Below are positions 1-10,266 of a stretch of 64,000 nt of DNA, piece after piece. The position numbers and the translations under genes are program-made. Location of the stretch: NCBI GenBank assembly GCA_013368375.1, contig JAACJP010000013.1:620001-684000 (forward strand), in the 5' to 3' direction. This DNA comes from Tricholomella constricta (lineage: Eukaryota; Basidiomycota; Agaricomycetes; Agaricales; Lyophyllaceae). The notes below the pieces were generated by a model, which saw nothing but the letters and a program-made list of their open reading frames with translations, was not told where the DNA came from and searched no databases. Every line of letters starts with the position of its first letter. The stretch's first letter is position 1.

Positions 1-385
1 CGCGATCGCCTTCACCGTTGAATAAACTCTTATCAAACGACGGTAGTTCCACACCCTGTGACTGAGATCGTAAATTCCGCAGAACTTCTAAACCGAGTTT
101 CACATCATGTGTCCCAGGTTGTCCCCTTCCTGCCCAGAGAGAGTTTTGGGGCTGTTGTGTTGCTAGAGCTACAAGGCCATCGTGGGGAAGATAAAGGTCG
201 TCAATGGATAAGAGGGCAACGTTGAGTGAATAAGGAGGCTGAGAGAGACGCTCCTTGAGCTGGGCAGAGAGGTAGGATTTGCCAGAACCTTGGGGGCCCT
301 GGATGGCGACGAAGAGTGGTGGGCTTGGGTTAGGGTCAAGGTGCTCAACGATGTGGTCAACGACCGAATCAACGACGGAGTCCAT
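1..385 (-). CDS. TDA10-like P-loop kinase (glycerate kinase family), 3' part outside window
   Basis: This is the N-terminal 128 codons of a small ATP-dependent kinase; the rest lies beyond position 1. The start is the ATG at 385-383. Residues 28-37 hold a Walker A motif (GPQGSGKS), followed by a SIDDLYLPHDGL segment and a GRGQPGTHDVKL segment, and the visible part ends in DKSLFNGEGDR. These three blocks in this order are typical of the yeast Tda10/YGR205W family, related to plant glycerate 3-kinase. Family members are soluble single-domain proteins; the physiological substrate in fungi is not settled. No intron is visible in this part. The start codon is only 38 bp from the RER1 start on the other strand, so the two genes must share regulatory DNA. 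Family assignment is confident; substrate is not. Confidence 0.88.
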   Translation of the reverse strand, partial: MDSVVDSVVDHIVEHLDPNPSPPLFVAIQGPQGSGKSYLSAQLKERLSQPPYSLNVALLSIDDLYLPHDGLVALATQQPQNSLWAGRGQPGTHDVKLGLEVLRNLRSQSQGVELPSFDKSLFNGEGDR

Positions 386-390
386 TGTTG

Positions 391-408
391 TGACGTGTGA
401 CCACGTCA
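391..408. promoter_or_regulatory. Inverted TGACGTG pair in the TDA10/RER1 divergent promoter
   Basis: The 38-bp space between the two start codons contains TGACGTG (391-397), a 4-nt spacer and its exact inverse CACGTCA (402-408). TGACGTG is the core recognised by ER-stress bZIP factors (XBP1/Hac1 type) and related CREB/ATF factors. Because RER1 is an ER-retrieval receptor, an unfolded-protein-response element is a reasonable reading, but that is an inference. The element is so close to both ATGs that it may lie in the 5' leaders. Confidence 0.5.
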
Positions 409-423
409 CGGCCTTCCTCAACC

Positions 424-1313
424 ATGATGTCCTCCAGCGACGCATTCTCTGGCTCTGGCGCTGACCCTTCCCCAGGCCAGAATATTTCGGCTCAGTACTC
501 TAGAATCCAACGCCAATATCAGCAGGTCCTTGACCGTTGGACTCCCCATATTCTCCAGCGTTGGCTCTCCACCGCTGGCCTGCTGGCTGTGTTTTGCTTG
601 AGGATTGTCCTGGCCCAAGGCGTGAGTTCCTCTGTCATTTCGTCGTCACCATAATCTGATTCTCGTTCAGTGGTATATAGGTCAGTTTCTTCTCCGGTGA
701 CTCGACAAGAGACTTACTCACGCTGTTCTCCCGGCGGAAATTTTCCGCAGTCTGCTGTCAGTAGAGATATTTACTCTTCTGCGTCCATATCTCACTCATT
801 TTTAACACCAGATGCGCACGCTATATACCTCCTGAATCTTCTTCTCGCCTTTCTCCAGCCCAAGTTCGACCCATCCTTAGAAGATGACCTTATGGCAGAT
901 GAAATTGAAGAAGGCGGCGAGGGTGCTACCAGTCCTCTTCCCAGCCAACGCGACGACGAGTTCCGTCCTTTCGTCCGGCGCCTGCCTGAATGGCAATTCT
1001 GGTGAGTTCGCTATGGCCAAATTATTTAGTGGCAGGCACTCAAGTTTCCAAAGGCTTTCCTCTACGCGCGCGACGATTATAGCCCTCTTCTGCACGCTTT
1101 CGGAGATATTCGACGTTCCCGTCTACTGGCCCATTCTCGTCATTTATTTCTTCGTCCTCTTCGCTCTGACCATGCGGAGGCAGATCCAGTTCGTCTACTG
1201 TTCCATTACCCTGGCCCTTTCTTCTCGCTAACGTGGCTTCACACAGACACATGATAAAGTACAAATACATACCGTTCGATATTGGACGCAAGACTCGTTA
1301 CGGCTCGAAGTGA
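424..1313 (+). CDS. RER1: RER1, Golgi-to-ER retrieval receptor
   Basis: Rer1 is a four-span membrane protein that returns ER membrane proteins from the cis-Golgi by binding their transmembrane segments. Exons are 424-621, 671-680, 751-756, 812-1001, 1054-1188 and 1247-1313, giving 201 residues, the usual family length. The family blocks are all present: [12 protein letters not shown] near the N-terminus, a W-Y-I-V junction into [17 protein letters not shown], then [30 protein letters not shown] and a basic tail ending [14 protein letters not shown]. Exon 2 is 10 nt and exon 3 only 6 nt (tctgct); both are needed to restore the conserved W-Y-I-V-x-Y-A stretch, and both donors read GTCAGT. The acceptor at 1053 was preferred to the one at 1035 because it restores family spacing and avoids a 34-nt intron. 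ATG 424 is followed at once by a second ATG at 427. Confidence 0.95.
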
Positions 1314-1879
1314 TTGCCAACCCATGTCGTCTTCACTCGGAAAAGTTTAGACCAGGTCCGGCTAGTTATGGCAGGGTTTGGTAGTTCATTGGTTGGGAGC
1401 ACGTCAAGAACATATTCTATACTTATACCCGTAATGCCAGTCTATATGTAGAGGGTTTGAATCTGTGCGAACGTGTTGTCCAACATACTAGCCACCTGTC
1501 AGGTATTCGTGTTGATTTAGGACATTAGAACACGTCGAGTGGACTAATGAACTGTAAGTGTATCAAAAGTAACGTAGTATGTACTCACAGTGTCAGGAAA
1601 ATTGGGAGATAATGCTTGGCAGCTGAGGTACATGTAATGTATACACATAGCTGAGTTTCCAAACCCAAAATCTGACAGTAGAACATCCTCCATCCCTGTT
1701 AGGCTGTGACGTACACAATCCTGTGGTTTGGGCATCAGGGCCAGCGAGTGACATTGTCGAAGGCGTGTACCTTCGATAAATACGCCAGACGATGCCAATA
1801 GCTTGTCCGTACATCGAGCAAAGAGGTTTGACGGGGGTGATATGATTTCTCTGGGCTGGCGTCCGTTTGCACGGTTAAA
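1314..1879. other. Convergent intergenic region, nothing recognised
   Basis: This stretch lies between the stop codons of RER1 and the IMPACT-domain gene. Short open frames on both strands show no family motif and no consistent splice pattern. It probably holds the two 3' untranslated regions. Confidence 0.6.
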
Positions 1880-2689
1880 TCACCCGGAATCTCTAGTATT
1901 CCCCTCAATGCCCTTTCGACGTTTGACAAGGAGCAACTTAACGCTCTGTATCGCGCTTTCGCGAGCTTTTATCAGACGTTTACCTTTGTCCAGATCCAGG
2001 TTAGAGTAGTCTTTTGGGGCCGAGCTAGTACCAGGAGTTGTTGATGGCTCATGGGACGATGTGTCACTATATTCGGCACGAAGTCCAGCCAGCACAGCGT
2101 CGAGAGTTGTCAAAGTTGAGATGCATTCTCGAAGTTGTTCTGTGCGTTTAAATTCAAGGCAGACTTCCGCCGCGCACGTCTCGATATGAGAGAAACGCGC
2201 CGGGCCAAGCATCGTTCCGCCATACCTGCAGATTTTAGCTTTAAAAGTACTGTAACGATCGATTCTGATAAGTGGTCCTCACCAGCGACTGACAATGACG
2301 ACTGCATCGATGATCGCGTGTGTCTGCAGCACTTTCAGGACCTTGGCACCAGCCCACTTTTCCCCGTCGTCGACGCTTCCGACACTTAGCTCGAAGTCGT
2401 CAGGTCCTCCCAATCCTGTGCGTCCGTGTTTCAGCACCATGCATCTCCATGCTGCAATTTCGTGTGACGCGGGTTTGTTCTGATGCACGACATTCGTCAG
2501 GTGGTTGATTCGAACACGCGCCTCACTTGGGGAGGTGGCTGGAAACAAATTGGCGATAAATGTGGATCCTCTGTCGCGAATTTCCTGCGACGTTGCGAGT
2601 GGCGCTTGCCAAGGTAGTCTCGAAGATGTTATATATCTGTCCAAAGTGGCGGCTCTTGGATCTGAGGTTTTGCTAGCGGGGGGTGCCAT
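1880..2689 (-). CDS. IMPACT/YIH1-type (UPF0029) domain protein
   Basis: The protein has 250 residues from two exons, 2689-2283 and 2225-1880, with a 57-nt intron (2282-2226) that splits the tryptophan codon before the YGG motif. It holds one UPF0029 domain: a DRGSTFIANLFP opening, a central AWRCMVLKHGR and DDGEKWAGAKVL segment, and the hallmark VVIVSRW/YGGTMLGPARFSHI across the splice. After the domain there is a low-complexity linker and a basic C-terminal tail (KLLLVKRRKG). Yeast Yih1 and human IMPACT carry an N-terminal RWD domain and inhibit Gcn2 through Gcn1; no RWD domain is visible here, so a role in Gcn1/Gcn2 control should not be assumed. The start at 2689 was chosen because upstream in-frame codons run toward the divergent neighbour. 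An earlier ATG at 2779 is possible. Confidence 0.82.
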
Positions 2690-2838
2690 GCAGCTAGCAA
2701 TTGATGTCAACTTCAAGGGAAATCCTACATACTCAGCGGGAGGATTACATAATGGCACGTGCAGTGCGTCACACGTCATGTGGGTGACCTGTCGGACTTG
2801 TGGCGGATGTGTGTCTTGTCTCTTGCCGACATCGCAGA

Positions 2839-5800
2839 ATGACTTCACCGTTCGAATTTTCAAGGCGTCCTGCATCCCACTCTCCGTTTGCCTTCACCAC
2901 TACCTCTAAACTTTCCAGGCCTCCAATTCATAATCCTTATGACAAGTTTTCGCAGCCAGAGTTTGACGCGTGGATCGGTGGCATCACAGGTGCACTTAGG
3001 CGAGCCCTAGGTCAGGAAGATGAGGGGGAAGAACCTCCAGTATCCAGGTTGTTGCAGCAGGCAGACGCGTATTACACCAGTGACGAGGAAGAGGTGCGGC
3101 GACTCATTGTCGAGGAGGACGAGAGTTCGGGCGAAGAGGTGAATGATTCTTTTGCGGTGTCCAAGGCGCGACGCGTTGAGAAAGGCAAGGCACGCGACCC
3201 CAGGGATGGGCCTGGATTTGGAAGTGGGGATGAAAATGAACCTATAGTCATAGGCTCAGACTCGGAGGAGGAGGAGGAGGAAGAGGAAGAGAACCCATGC
3301 CGAGGAGTAGAAGATAAACACCACGTAATTGGTCGCGAAGAATGGAAGGAAAGAGAGCAGAGGGAAGAAGAAACGGAAGAACAATCCTGGGGTAATGGGG
3401 AGAGTTCTTCTCAGGCTCGAATGCACCATGAACAGCAACAAGAAGGGGAGCTTGAAGAGGACTTTGATGATGAACAGGAACATCCGGATGAGGAGGGAGG
3501 AGACGAGTACGAGGTCCAAGAAACGACACGAGCACCTTCAACCATCGTGGTCCTGTCTTCCGATGAATCACAAGACGAGGGTGAGGTCGATGGTCCTCCT
3601 GTTGATGAATTGGACGAGGAGGAATCTGGCGGGGACTATTTTGACAATAACGGAGAGGCATCGACATCCACGTTCATAGCGCATCCCCTTTCGGCAGTAA
3701 TACGCCCTCCCCGCTATCGCGCCAAAGAAGAACTCGATCATCAGCTCTCTTCCCCTGTACTCGAAGTCGACGAAATCGGAGAGGATGAGGATGAGGATCT
3801 TCAGCCTCTAGAAGCTGATACTTGTCAGTAATGGTTCCCGAAAGACCTGAGTTGCTAATTAACATGTCCTACTCTTTCAGCGTTTCCACCACACAACGTC
3901 GAGTCCAGTGTACCTGCAGCTGTCGAAATTCGTGACCCGTGGTCTGGCCCCAAGACTTTTGCGGAAGACTATTACTCTGGTGGCGATATTCGCGCAGGGT
4001 TTGACGAAATGACCGTAGATCATCTTGGGCCCAATGACAAAAGTTGCACGCCGACAGACCGTGTTGGCCATCCGGAAGACAGAGACATGATTGACGTTGA
4101 CGGTGTCGATGACGGAAGCCCCGAGGAAGTGCAGCCTTTGTCCGGGGACACATGTGCGTGTTTCACCCACCACACATATTTACATCTGATACTCAAGTAT
4201 AATATGCAGCATTCCCACCACAGGTCGCAATAAACGAATCAATCCCTTCAGATTATCCTATTGAGATTCCCGACCTCTGGGAAGGGCCCAGGATATACGC
4301 TGAAGATTACTACGCCGGAGGCGCTGTGCCTCCTCCGCCAGACAGCGCATTCAATCCCCACCGCCTGGGGATAAATGATGAAGGCACGACGCCAACTCCC
4401 AACACGCCGGTACCTGCTGCTGAATCTCAACGCCACGAAAGATCCGAAGTGATTGACGAGACCCCTGAGGACATTGAGCAGCCCATAATTGAGGACACTT
4501 GTGCGTGGTTCCATATAGCGACTTCCTCATTCTTTAATGACACTTGCACGCAGCTTTCCCACCCAACATCGGCCCCGCCGGTCTATCTCAGACAGACTAT
4601 CCCATTGAACTCCCTGACCCGTGGGAGGGACCTGCGAAGTATGCCGAGGATTATTACGCTGGAGGCGACGTTCGACCTGGTCCGGGCGACGCTCTGAGTG
4701 CAGATCGCCTTGGCACAGGCGATGATGGAAATTTCCCGACAGTCATTGACTCGGACGACGGAGACGTTGAGGAGACGAAGAAGGCGAACGCGGAAATTCG
4801 TTCCACAACGGCTGCTGAAGTCGAACGCAATTCAAAGGCAGTCGACAACACCCAGAGGAGCTCCATTAAAGCAGAAGGCGCTACCTCCAGATCGCCCCCT
4901 GAGACCGAAGAGTTGGATTTCGGAGTGCTGTACGACGATATGGGGGTCGAGGGTTTCGAGGAGGCTCCAAACCCACAAGGCAAGTTTTCAAACATCAGGC
5001 ACAGCATTTCTGATCTGGCATTTTTTCTATTAGTGGATTTATACGATACTGACTGGGATTATGCCACTGCCTTTTTCGATGAGCTGCCAACTGAACAGCT
5101 CGCTGCTCCAGAAGTAACTTTGAGCGAGAACGAGCAAGTCGAGTCGCAAGACCAGATTGTTGAGACTCTACAACCTGCAATCGACATCGATATCATCGAA
5201 ATAGGTATGTCGCCAACTCATTCATGTCGCCAGGTTTTCATATCTGCTCCCCATCAGTTTCGGAAACCACTCTTGAGCCATCAGCTGAGGCTGTCAACGA
5301 TCCCATCGAGGAAACCGCTTCGTTTGTCGAGACGGGCATTGCATCTGTCGAGGGAGCCTTCATTGTTGAGGCTCCTGACGCCCCACCTCAGCCTCAACCA
5401 TCTCCCATGTTTTCAACTTCGCACCACCAGCATGACTTCGGTCTGCCGACACCTCCATCCGAGCGGAACAACGATTCAACTTCTCTTGAAAATGACGATT
5501 CTATCAACGAAATCATAGATGGCACTCTCGCAACTACGGTCATCGAAGTCGATGAGTTTTCGGCCCAGGCTATTGATGTTTTCGATGAGGACGTGGCCGT
5601 CGTCTCCGAAATTGAAGAATTCAAGGAGGATGGAGAAGGCAGCACTGACGGGGGAGTAGATTTCGACACGGAAGCACTCTCAGAACCCCCTCATGACGAG
5701 GCTGAGGGTCTTACTCAGGACACCGTCGTCGAAGTATTGTCTCATGAAGTAAGTTGGACGTTTCGGTACATTGATGCATTGCTAACATGTCAATCCAGGT

Positions 5801-8800
5801 GCTCGATGAGCATGTCAAGACGCCTGTCGATCTTCTGAGCAAGGAACTCGCCATGGACAGCGTCGAGACTGTCCAGGACGGTGACAAGTCAGTTCATCCA
5901 GTAGAGGCGAATTTGAACGCATTTTCCCCAATCACTTCCAACGAAACCTTGCGGGTAGAAGAACCGACAATTACTGTGATCGACAATACTCTCGCTTCGA
6001 AAAGCCAAGCCGATTCACATCCCTTTTCTCCGCAGGAAGGCATATCAATGCCAGTCTGCGCTGATCCTACCGTCCCAGACCCCACAAGCCGGCCACGCAC
6101 CCCAATCTCCCAAGCAACAGTTCTCAGTCCCAGCCCTTCCTCCTTCATGCTAAGCCCTATTGGGACACCAGGCTCAGGTAAACCTACCACGGTATCGACA
6201 CCACCGGAAGTAATGAAGGTCCTTCGGAAGCAGCATTCTCAGCCCGAAGCCAGTACCAACGGACTCTTCACCCCGGTCCCGACTGCGGAGTCGGGTCCTG
6301 CTACCCCCGAATCTGAAATTGCAACGCCAGAGGCGACAAAGCAGGATATGCGGGCGGACGACCATGCTCTGGATGAGAGATCTACGGAGGCAACGCTTCT
6401 ACCAGATCTACCTTCAGAAGTCCCTGCGCTACTTATTCCTGAACTGCAGTCAACATCGCAGGGTGGGGGCATCCATGCAGAAGTCAAGCAGGTTGCGGTG
6501 GTGCCCTCCGAAGAAAATGAGAGGGTTCCTTCCCTGACGGCACAAAATCAGCCACCTGAACTGGTTCCTTCATCGTCGACGCCGAAACTTTCACTCCCTC
6601 ACAATGCACCATCTGGTCCATATCCTATACAAGTCGTTATGCGTAAGGCGACTGATCCCATCCTATTCGCAGACCCATATCCGGCAAGTCTGTCCACTCC
6701 TGACAATCTCGCCTATGCGGCGCATAAGGACGGTCTCGATGAATTACAGGACGAAGACACTTCGCAAGACAATTCGATGTCGTCCTTTTCTACGGTCGAA
6801 AACGGAGCCGAAGACAAGGGTGGTGAGACTATCCTGGACAGTCTAATTCACGACGAGGATGTCCATAAAGTGGATCGATGTCCGCCCATTGGGCACGAAG
6901 TGTCTAGCGCTGTGCCACGCACTAGGCCTGAAGAAGAGCCTGGTGCGACAAACGTGGTCCATGGTGACTCTGGATGGGATGATCTCCATGAAGCAGACGC
7001 GGATGGCGATCTTGACCCAGACTTCGTCGAGAATGCTAGCAAAGCACGCGAAGTTACCCCTCCTCTGGTTACACCTCGTCAAGACAGTGAGGACAAAGGG
7101 AAGATCCCGGACACCAATGATGATAGAGCAGCTACTCCGAGGGCTCTCAAAGCAGCAGACAAGGACGAGGTTCGACAGAGCATGACACAACAGAAAAGGT
7201 GGAATATTCTCCAATACGTAAATAACAGTTGTTCTGATTCCTCCACAGTCCTCGTCCTTCTATTGTCCTTGACCGTACGAGCGGCGTGTCATCTATCCCA
7301 GCGACCTCACTTGGAAGTTCGCAGTCGGCTGACGAGCTTCCATCCATACTTATTATCAAGAAACCAGCCGTAGTTCAGAACAGCAACGCAGATCATGACT
7401 CCGAGGAGCTCACCGACTTGGACGAACCCCCTCTTAGTTCCGCGAAACCCAAGCCTACTCGTGTCTCGAAGCGGAAACGTAGTTCTCCAATCACGACAAT
7501 CTCCCCCTTAACTCGATCTATGACTTACGAGCACGCGGAGAAGAAAAAGGCGCCATCACGACCTGCTGCGAAACCTAGGGGTTCTGGTGCCAAGAAAACA
7601 AGTAGCAAATCATCTTCGAGTAAGGATAAAGGCAAGGGCAAGGAAGTACGTGCTCTAGCGGCATCTCAAAGCACCTTCGACACGCAGTCTATTTCAAGCA
7701 GATCTAGCTCGGACGCAAGTTCAGCTTTGAGATTACTCCACCCCAGCAGCAGAAATACCTCCCGCGCGTCATCTATCGTGTCAAACACTCCCAGTGACAA
7801 TTCATCGGTGACCGTTCAGCCATCACCGACTTTGAATAAAGGCAGCTCCTTCAAACATCATATACCTCCGCGCCCGCTTCCACCCCCGCCTCTTCTTCAT
7901 AGACACTCTCACGCTCTACCCCACCACCATCATCATCATCATCGTCCACCAGCTGTGCAACAGCCACGTCATGTTACAACACTATCATCCTCTCGCCCAA
8001 GTGATCTTCCACCTACCGACTCAACTGTCAATAGGCCTAGCACCTCGTCGCAAGCAACCTCCTCTCATCGTACACTAGTTCACTCCAGCTCGCCCGTTAC
8101 TCGATCCAATTGTCGCTACCACAAAATCAGCATTCCTCGAGAGGAAAATGGACCCCGCATCTACTTCTTAGTTCCCGGCTGCTCGCTTGGGGACAAAGAA
8201 CTGATGGACGAAGAAGAGATTGAGGACCTCGGCGACGCCCTGCCTGAAGATGGCCGATCCATGACCCACAATCTTGACGCATACCAATTTGAGGATTATC
8301 TCATTGGTGTATTACGGCTGCTTGTTGGAGTCGATATGTTGCGCGAACAGGAGGTGTATTATTTGCCTCAGTCCGGTGCAAACGAGGTCCCGTCACGAGT
8401 CCATGTTGGCTCCGTTAGCGCATCCCCCCGTCGAAATTCAACGACTTCAGCGATATCTCAGCCGACGTCAAAGGCTCCGGTATCCACTGCGGGATCAGCC
8501 TCTACATCCGCTTCTGCCGCCCTACCTGCTAGACGCTTGAATAAGACTGCCTCTTCCGTCATGTCTTTTAGCGAGAGTGAACTTACTGAGGAGGAGGACA
8601 GCCCCCGAGCAAAGCGCCCCAGGCCGTCGCCAGTGGAAGCTAAACATACCCCACACACACTTGGCGACATGGGACCACCGGATCTTGACACTCGCTCGAA
8701 AAAATCCAATACCAGGCGTAGCATGCGCCTCGGTCGCGATGCCGCAGAATACAGGCCAGGTGCGGAGGGAGATGGAGATTCGGAAGGGGAAGATGCGCAG

Positions 8801-8935
8801 CCGGAACGATTGGGACGCAGCAAAAGTTTCAAGAAGGGTATCAAGCGCAGTCGTACCTCTGACGTGAGAGAATTTGATGTAGAAGCTCACAAGCTGAAGA
8901 AACAGAGGACACTTCAAGGTGACAGGACGATGTAG
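2839..8935 (+). CDS. Large acidic, mostly disordered protein with three tandem repeat exons; function unknown
   Basis: Eight exons (2839-3823, 3881-4153, 4210-4500, 4554-4979, 5034-5204, 5258-5748, 5799-7198, 7249-8935) give about 1,907 residues. I do not recognise the family. Exon 1 is rich in Asp/Glu runs and serine. Exons 2, 3 and 4 each encode a repeat that opens with S-F-P-P and contains a D-x-W-x-G-P-x-x-x-A-E-D-Y-Y-x-G-G core. The introns before these exons, and those after exons 2 and 3, are phase 1. The middle is Ser/Thr/Pro-rich. Exon 8 has basic clusters (VSKRKRSSP, KKGIKRSR), a histidine run coded by a CAT/CAC repeat near 7921-7944, and one folded-looking segment (8110-8370) starting CRYHKISIPRE and continuing IYFLVPGCSLGDKELM. 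The basic clusters suggest a nuclear protein, which is inference. The intron at 4980-5033 would be GC-AG (AG|GCAAGT) and is 54 nt, so keeping it would also preserve the frame. The start is 149 bp from the divergent IMPACT-domain gene. Confidence 0.8.
3881..4979 (+). repeat. Triplicated exon block inside the 2839-8935 gene
   Basis: Three consecutive exons (3881-4153, 4210-4500, 4554-4979) each begin in phase 1 after a codon split as T|xx, reading S-F-P-P. Each contains a W-x-G-P followed by A-E-D-Y-Y-x-G-G core; the second and third also share DYPIE. The preceding exon and the first two repeat exons end D-T before the intron. Exon borders and repeat borders coincide, which points to duplication of a symmetric exon rather than slippage. 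Confidence 0.85.
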
Positions 8936-9405
8936 GGCAATCCTCGCCAGCCCACCGTGTTTATTCTACTCGAGGAACTAATGAGATATTGGTACAAAAC
9001 ATCTTGGTACAAAACAAGTAGCCTATTAACACCTACAATACATATGCATTGTTTGAATGGACTGTGAACATTATTGATAACAATATGCTGCTCAACGTGT
9101 CGCAAGGACATTGTCACTGAACAAGCTGATGTGAAAAATGGGTGCAATTAATTGTACCACTATGCCTTACACCACTCATCCATCCACTGTGATCCTGCAA
9201 AAATGACACTTTTACAACAGTCCAAACCAGGCTCCTAAAACCAGCACGCTCGTACCGCTCGATTTCGCATCTCAGAACTGCCGCGCAATGTTTTATATGT
9301 AGAATTTTATCTTATCTTATCAAGCCAAACATAAACATTTTCTATCCAAACAAACAAAAGGAAGGCTCAAACCGCTTTGTTCTACAGTAACAGTATCCTG
9401 ATAAC
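8936..9405. other. Intergenic region upstream of FCF1, nothing recognised
   Basis: About 470 bp between the stop of the acidic-protein gene and the FCF1 start. It is AT-rich near 9290-9360. No motif-bearing open frame or RNA gene was seen. Confidence 0.55.
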
Positions 9406-10266
9406 ATGGTGAGTGGTCATGCTCCAAGCCTGAACTTGCGTATGTCTCATCATTCAGTAGGGAAAGGCAAAGAAGACACGAAAGTTTGCGATGGTCAAGC
9501 GTATGCTGAATCCCAATGACATACGTTTGTGAGTTGAAGCAATACCTATCTTAAAACGCACAAAGCTTACATACCAATGTAGAAAGGAGAACCAGCTCAA
9601 GCAGAAAAAGAAAGAGGAGGAGGAAAAGGAGAAGCTTGTGCGCCGAGTGTACGTCCTCGATCTTTTATTCAATGTACTCATATCAATCTGTTTTTCCTAG
9701 CCCTCAAGTAGCATCATCCTTGTTCTTCGCCCACAACACTGCACTCGTACCACCCTACCGAGTTCTTATCGACACCAATTTTATCAACTTCAGCCTACAA
9801 AATAAATTGGAGCTGGTCAGCGGCATGATGGACTGTCTGTACGCCAAGTGTAAGTCTGTTCCAGTCTTGCACGTCGAACAGTCAACCCACTGTATTATGT
9901 CCATCCCAGGCATCCCTTGTGTCACAGACTGCGTGATGGCTGAATTGGAGAAGCTGGGGCACCGATACCGTATTGCGCTTCGGTCTGTCATCTTTCATCT
10001 CAAAGTCGTGATTGTCCTTGCTAAATCTGCAGGAATACAGGGTAGCGCGAGATCCTCGATTTGAACGACTCCACTGCTCCCACACCGGAACGTACGCCGA
10101 TGATTGCCTAGTGCAGCGCGTGACAACCCACAAATGCTACATTGTCGCAACTTGTGATAGAGAGCTTCGACGCCGTATCCGTCAAGTTCCTGGTGTCCCA
10201 CTCATGTATATTGTCAAGAGGCGATACGCCATCGAACGCTTGCCAGATCAGGGCGCACCATCATAA
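9406..10266 (+). CDS. FCF1: FCF1/UTP24, PIN-domain endonuclease of the SSU processome
   Basis: Fcf1/Utp24 is the nucleolar PIN-domain nuclease required for early cleavages of pre-18S rRNA. Exons are 9406-9408, 9461-9528, 9583-9648, 9701-9849, 9910-9982 and 10041-10266, giving 194 residues, normal for the family. The N-terminus is lysine-rich ([16 protein letters not shown]), followed by a coiled [17 protein letters not shown] segment. The PIN core has the conserved first acid in [11 protein letters not shown], then [14 protein letters not shown], then [11 protein letters not shown] and [14 protein letters not shown], matching the acidic active-site positions. The C-terminus reads [16 protein letters not shown]. 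Exon 1 contains only the ATG: GT follows it directly and the next exon opens GGA-AAG. All five introns are 51-60 nt. Confidence 0.96.

Noticed and set aside
1031..1035. Earlier acceptor AG for RER1 intron 4
   Set aside because: It would leave a 34-nt intron and six extra residues not present in the family.
3248..3667. Long minus-strand frames rich in Leu/Pro/Arg opposite exon 1 of the acidic gene
   Set aside because: They are the complement of GAG/GAA-rich codons and carry no motif or start context.
7921..7944. CAT/CAC repeat as a CRISPR-like or regulatory array
   Set aside because: It is a simple in-frame histidine run inside a coding exon.
8458..8844. Minus-strand frame opposite the last exon of the acidic-protein gene
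   Set aside because: It has no motif, no intron structure and lies fully inside a supported exon.
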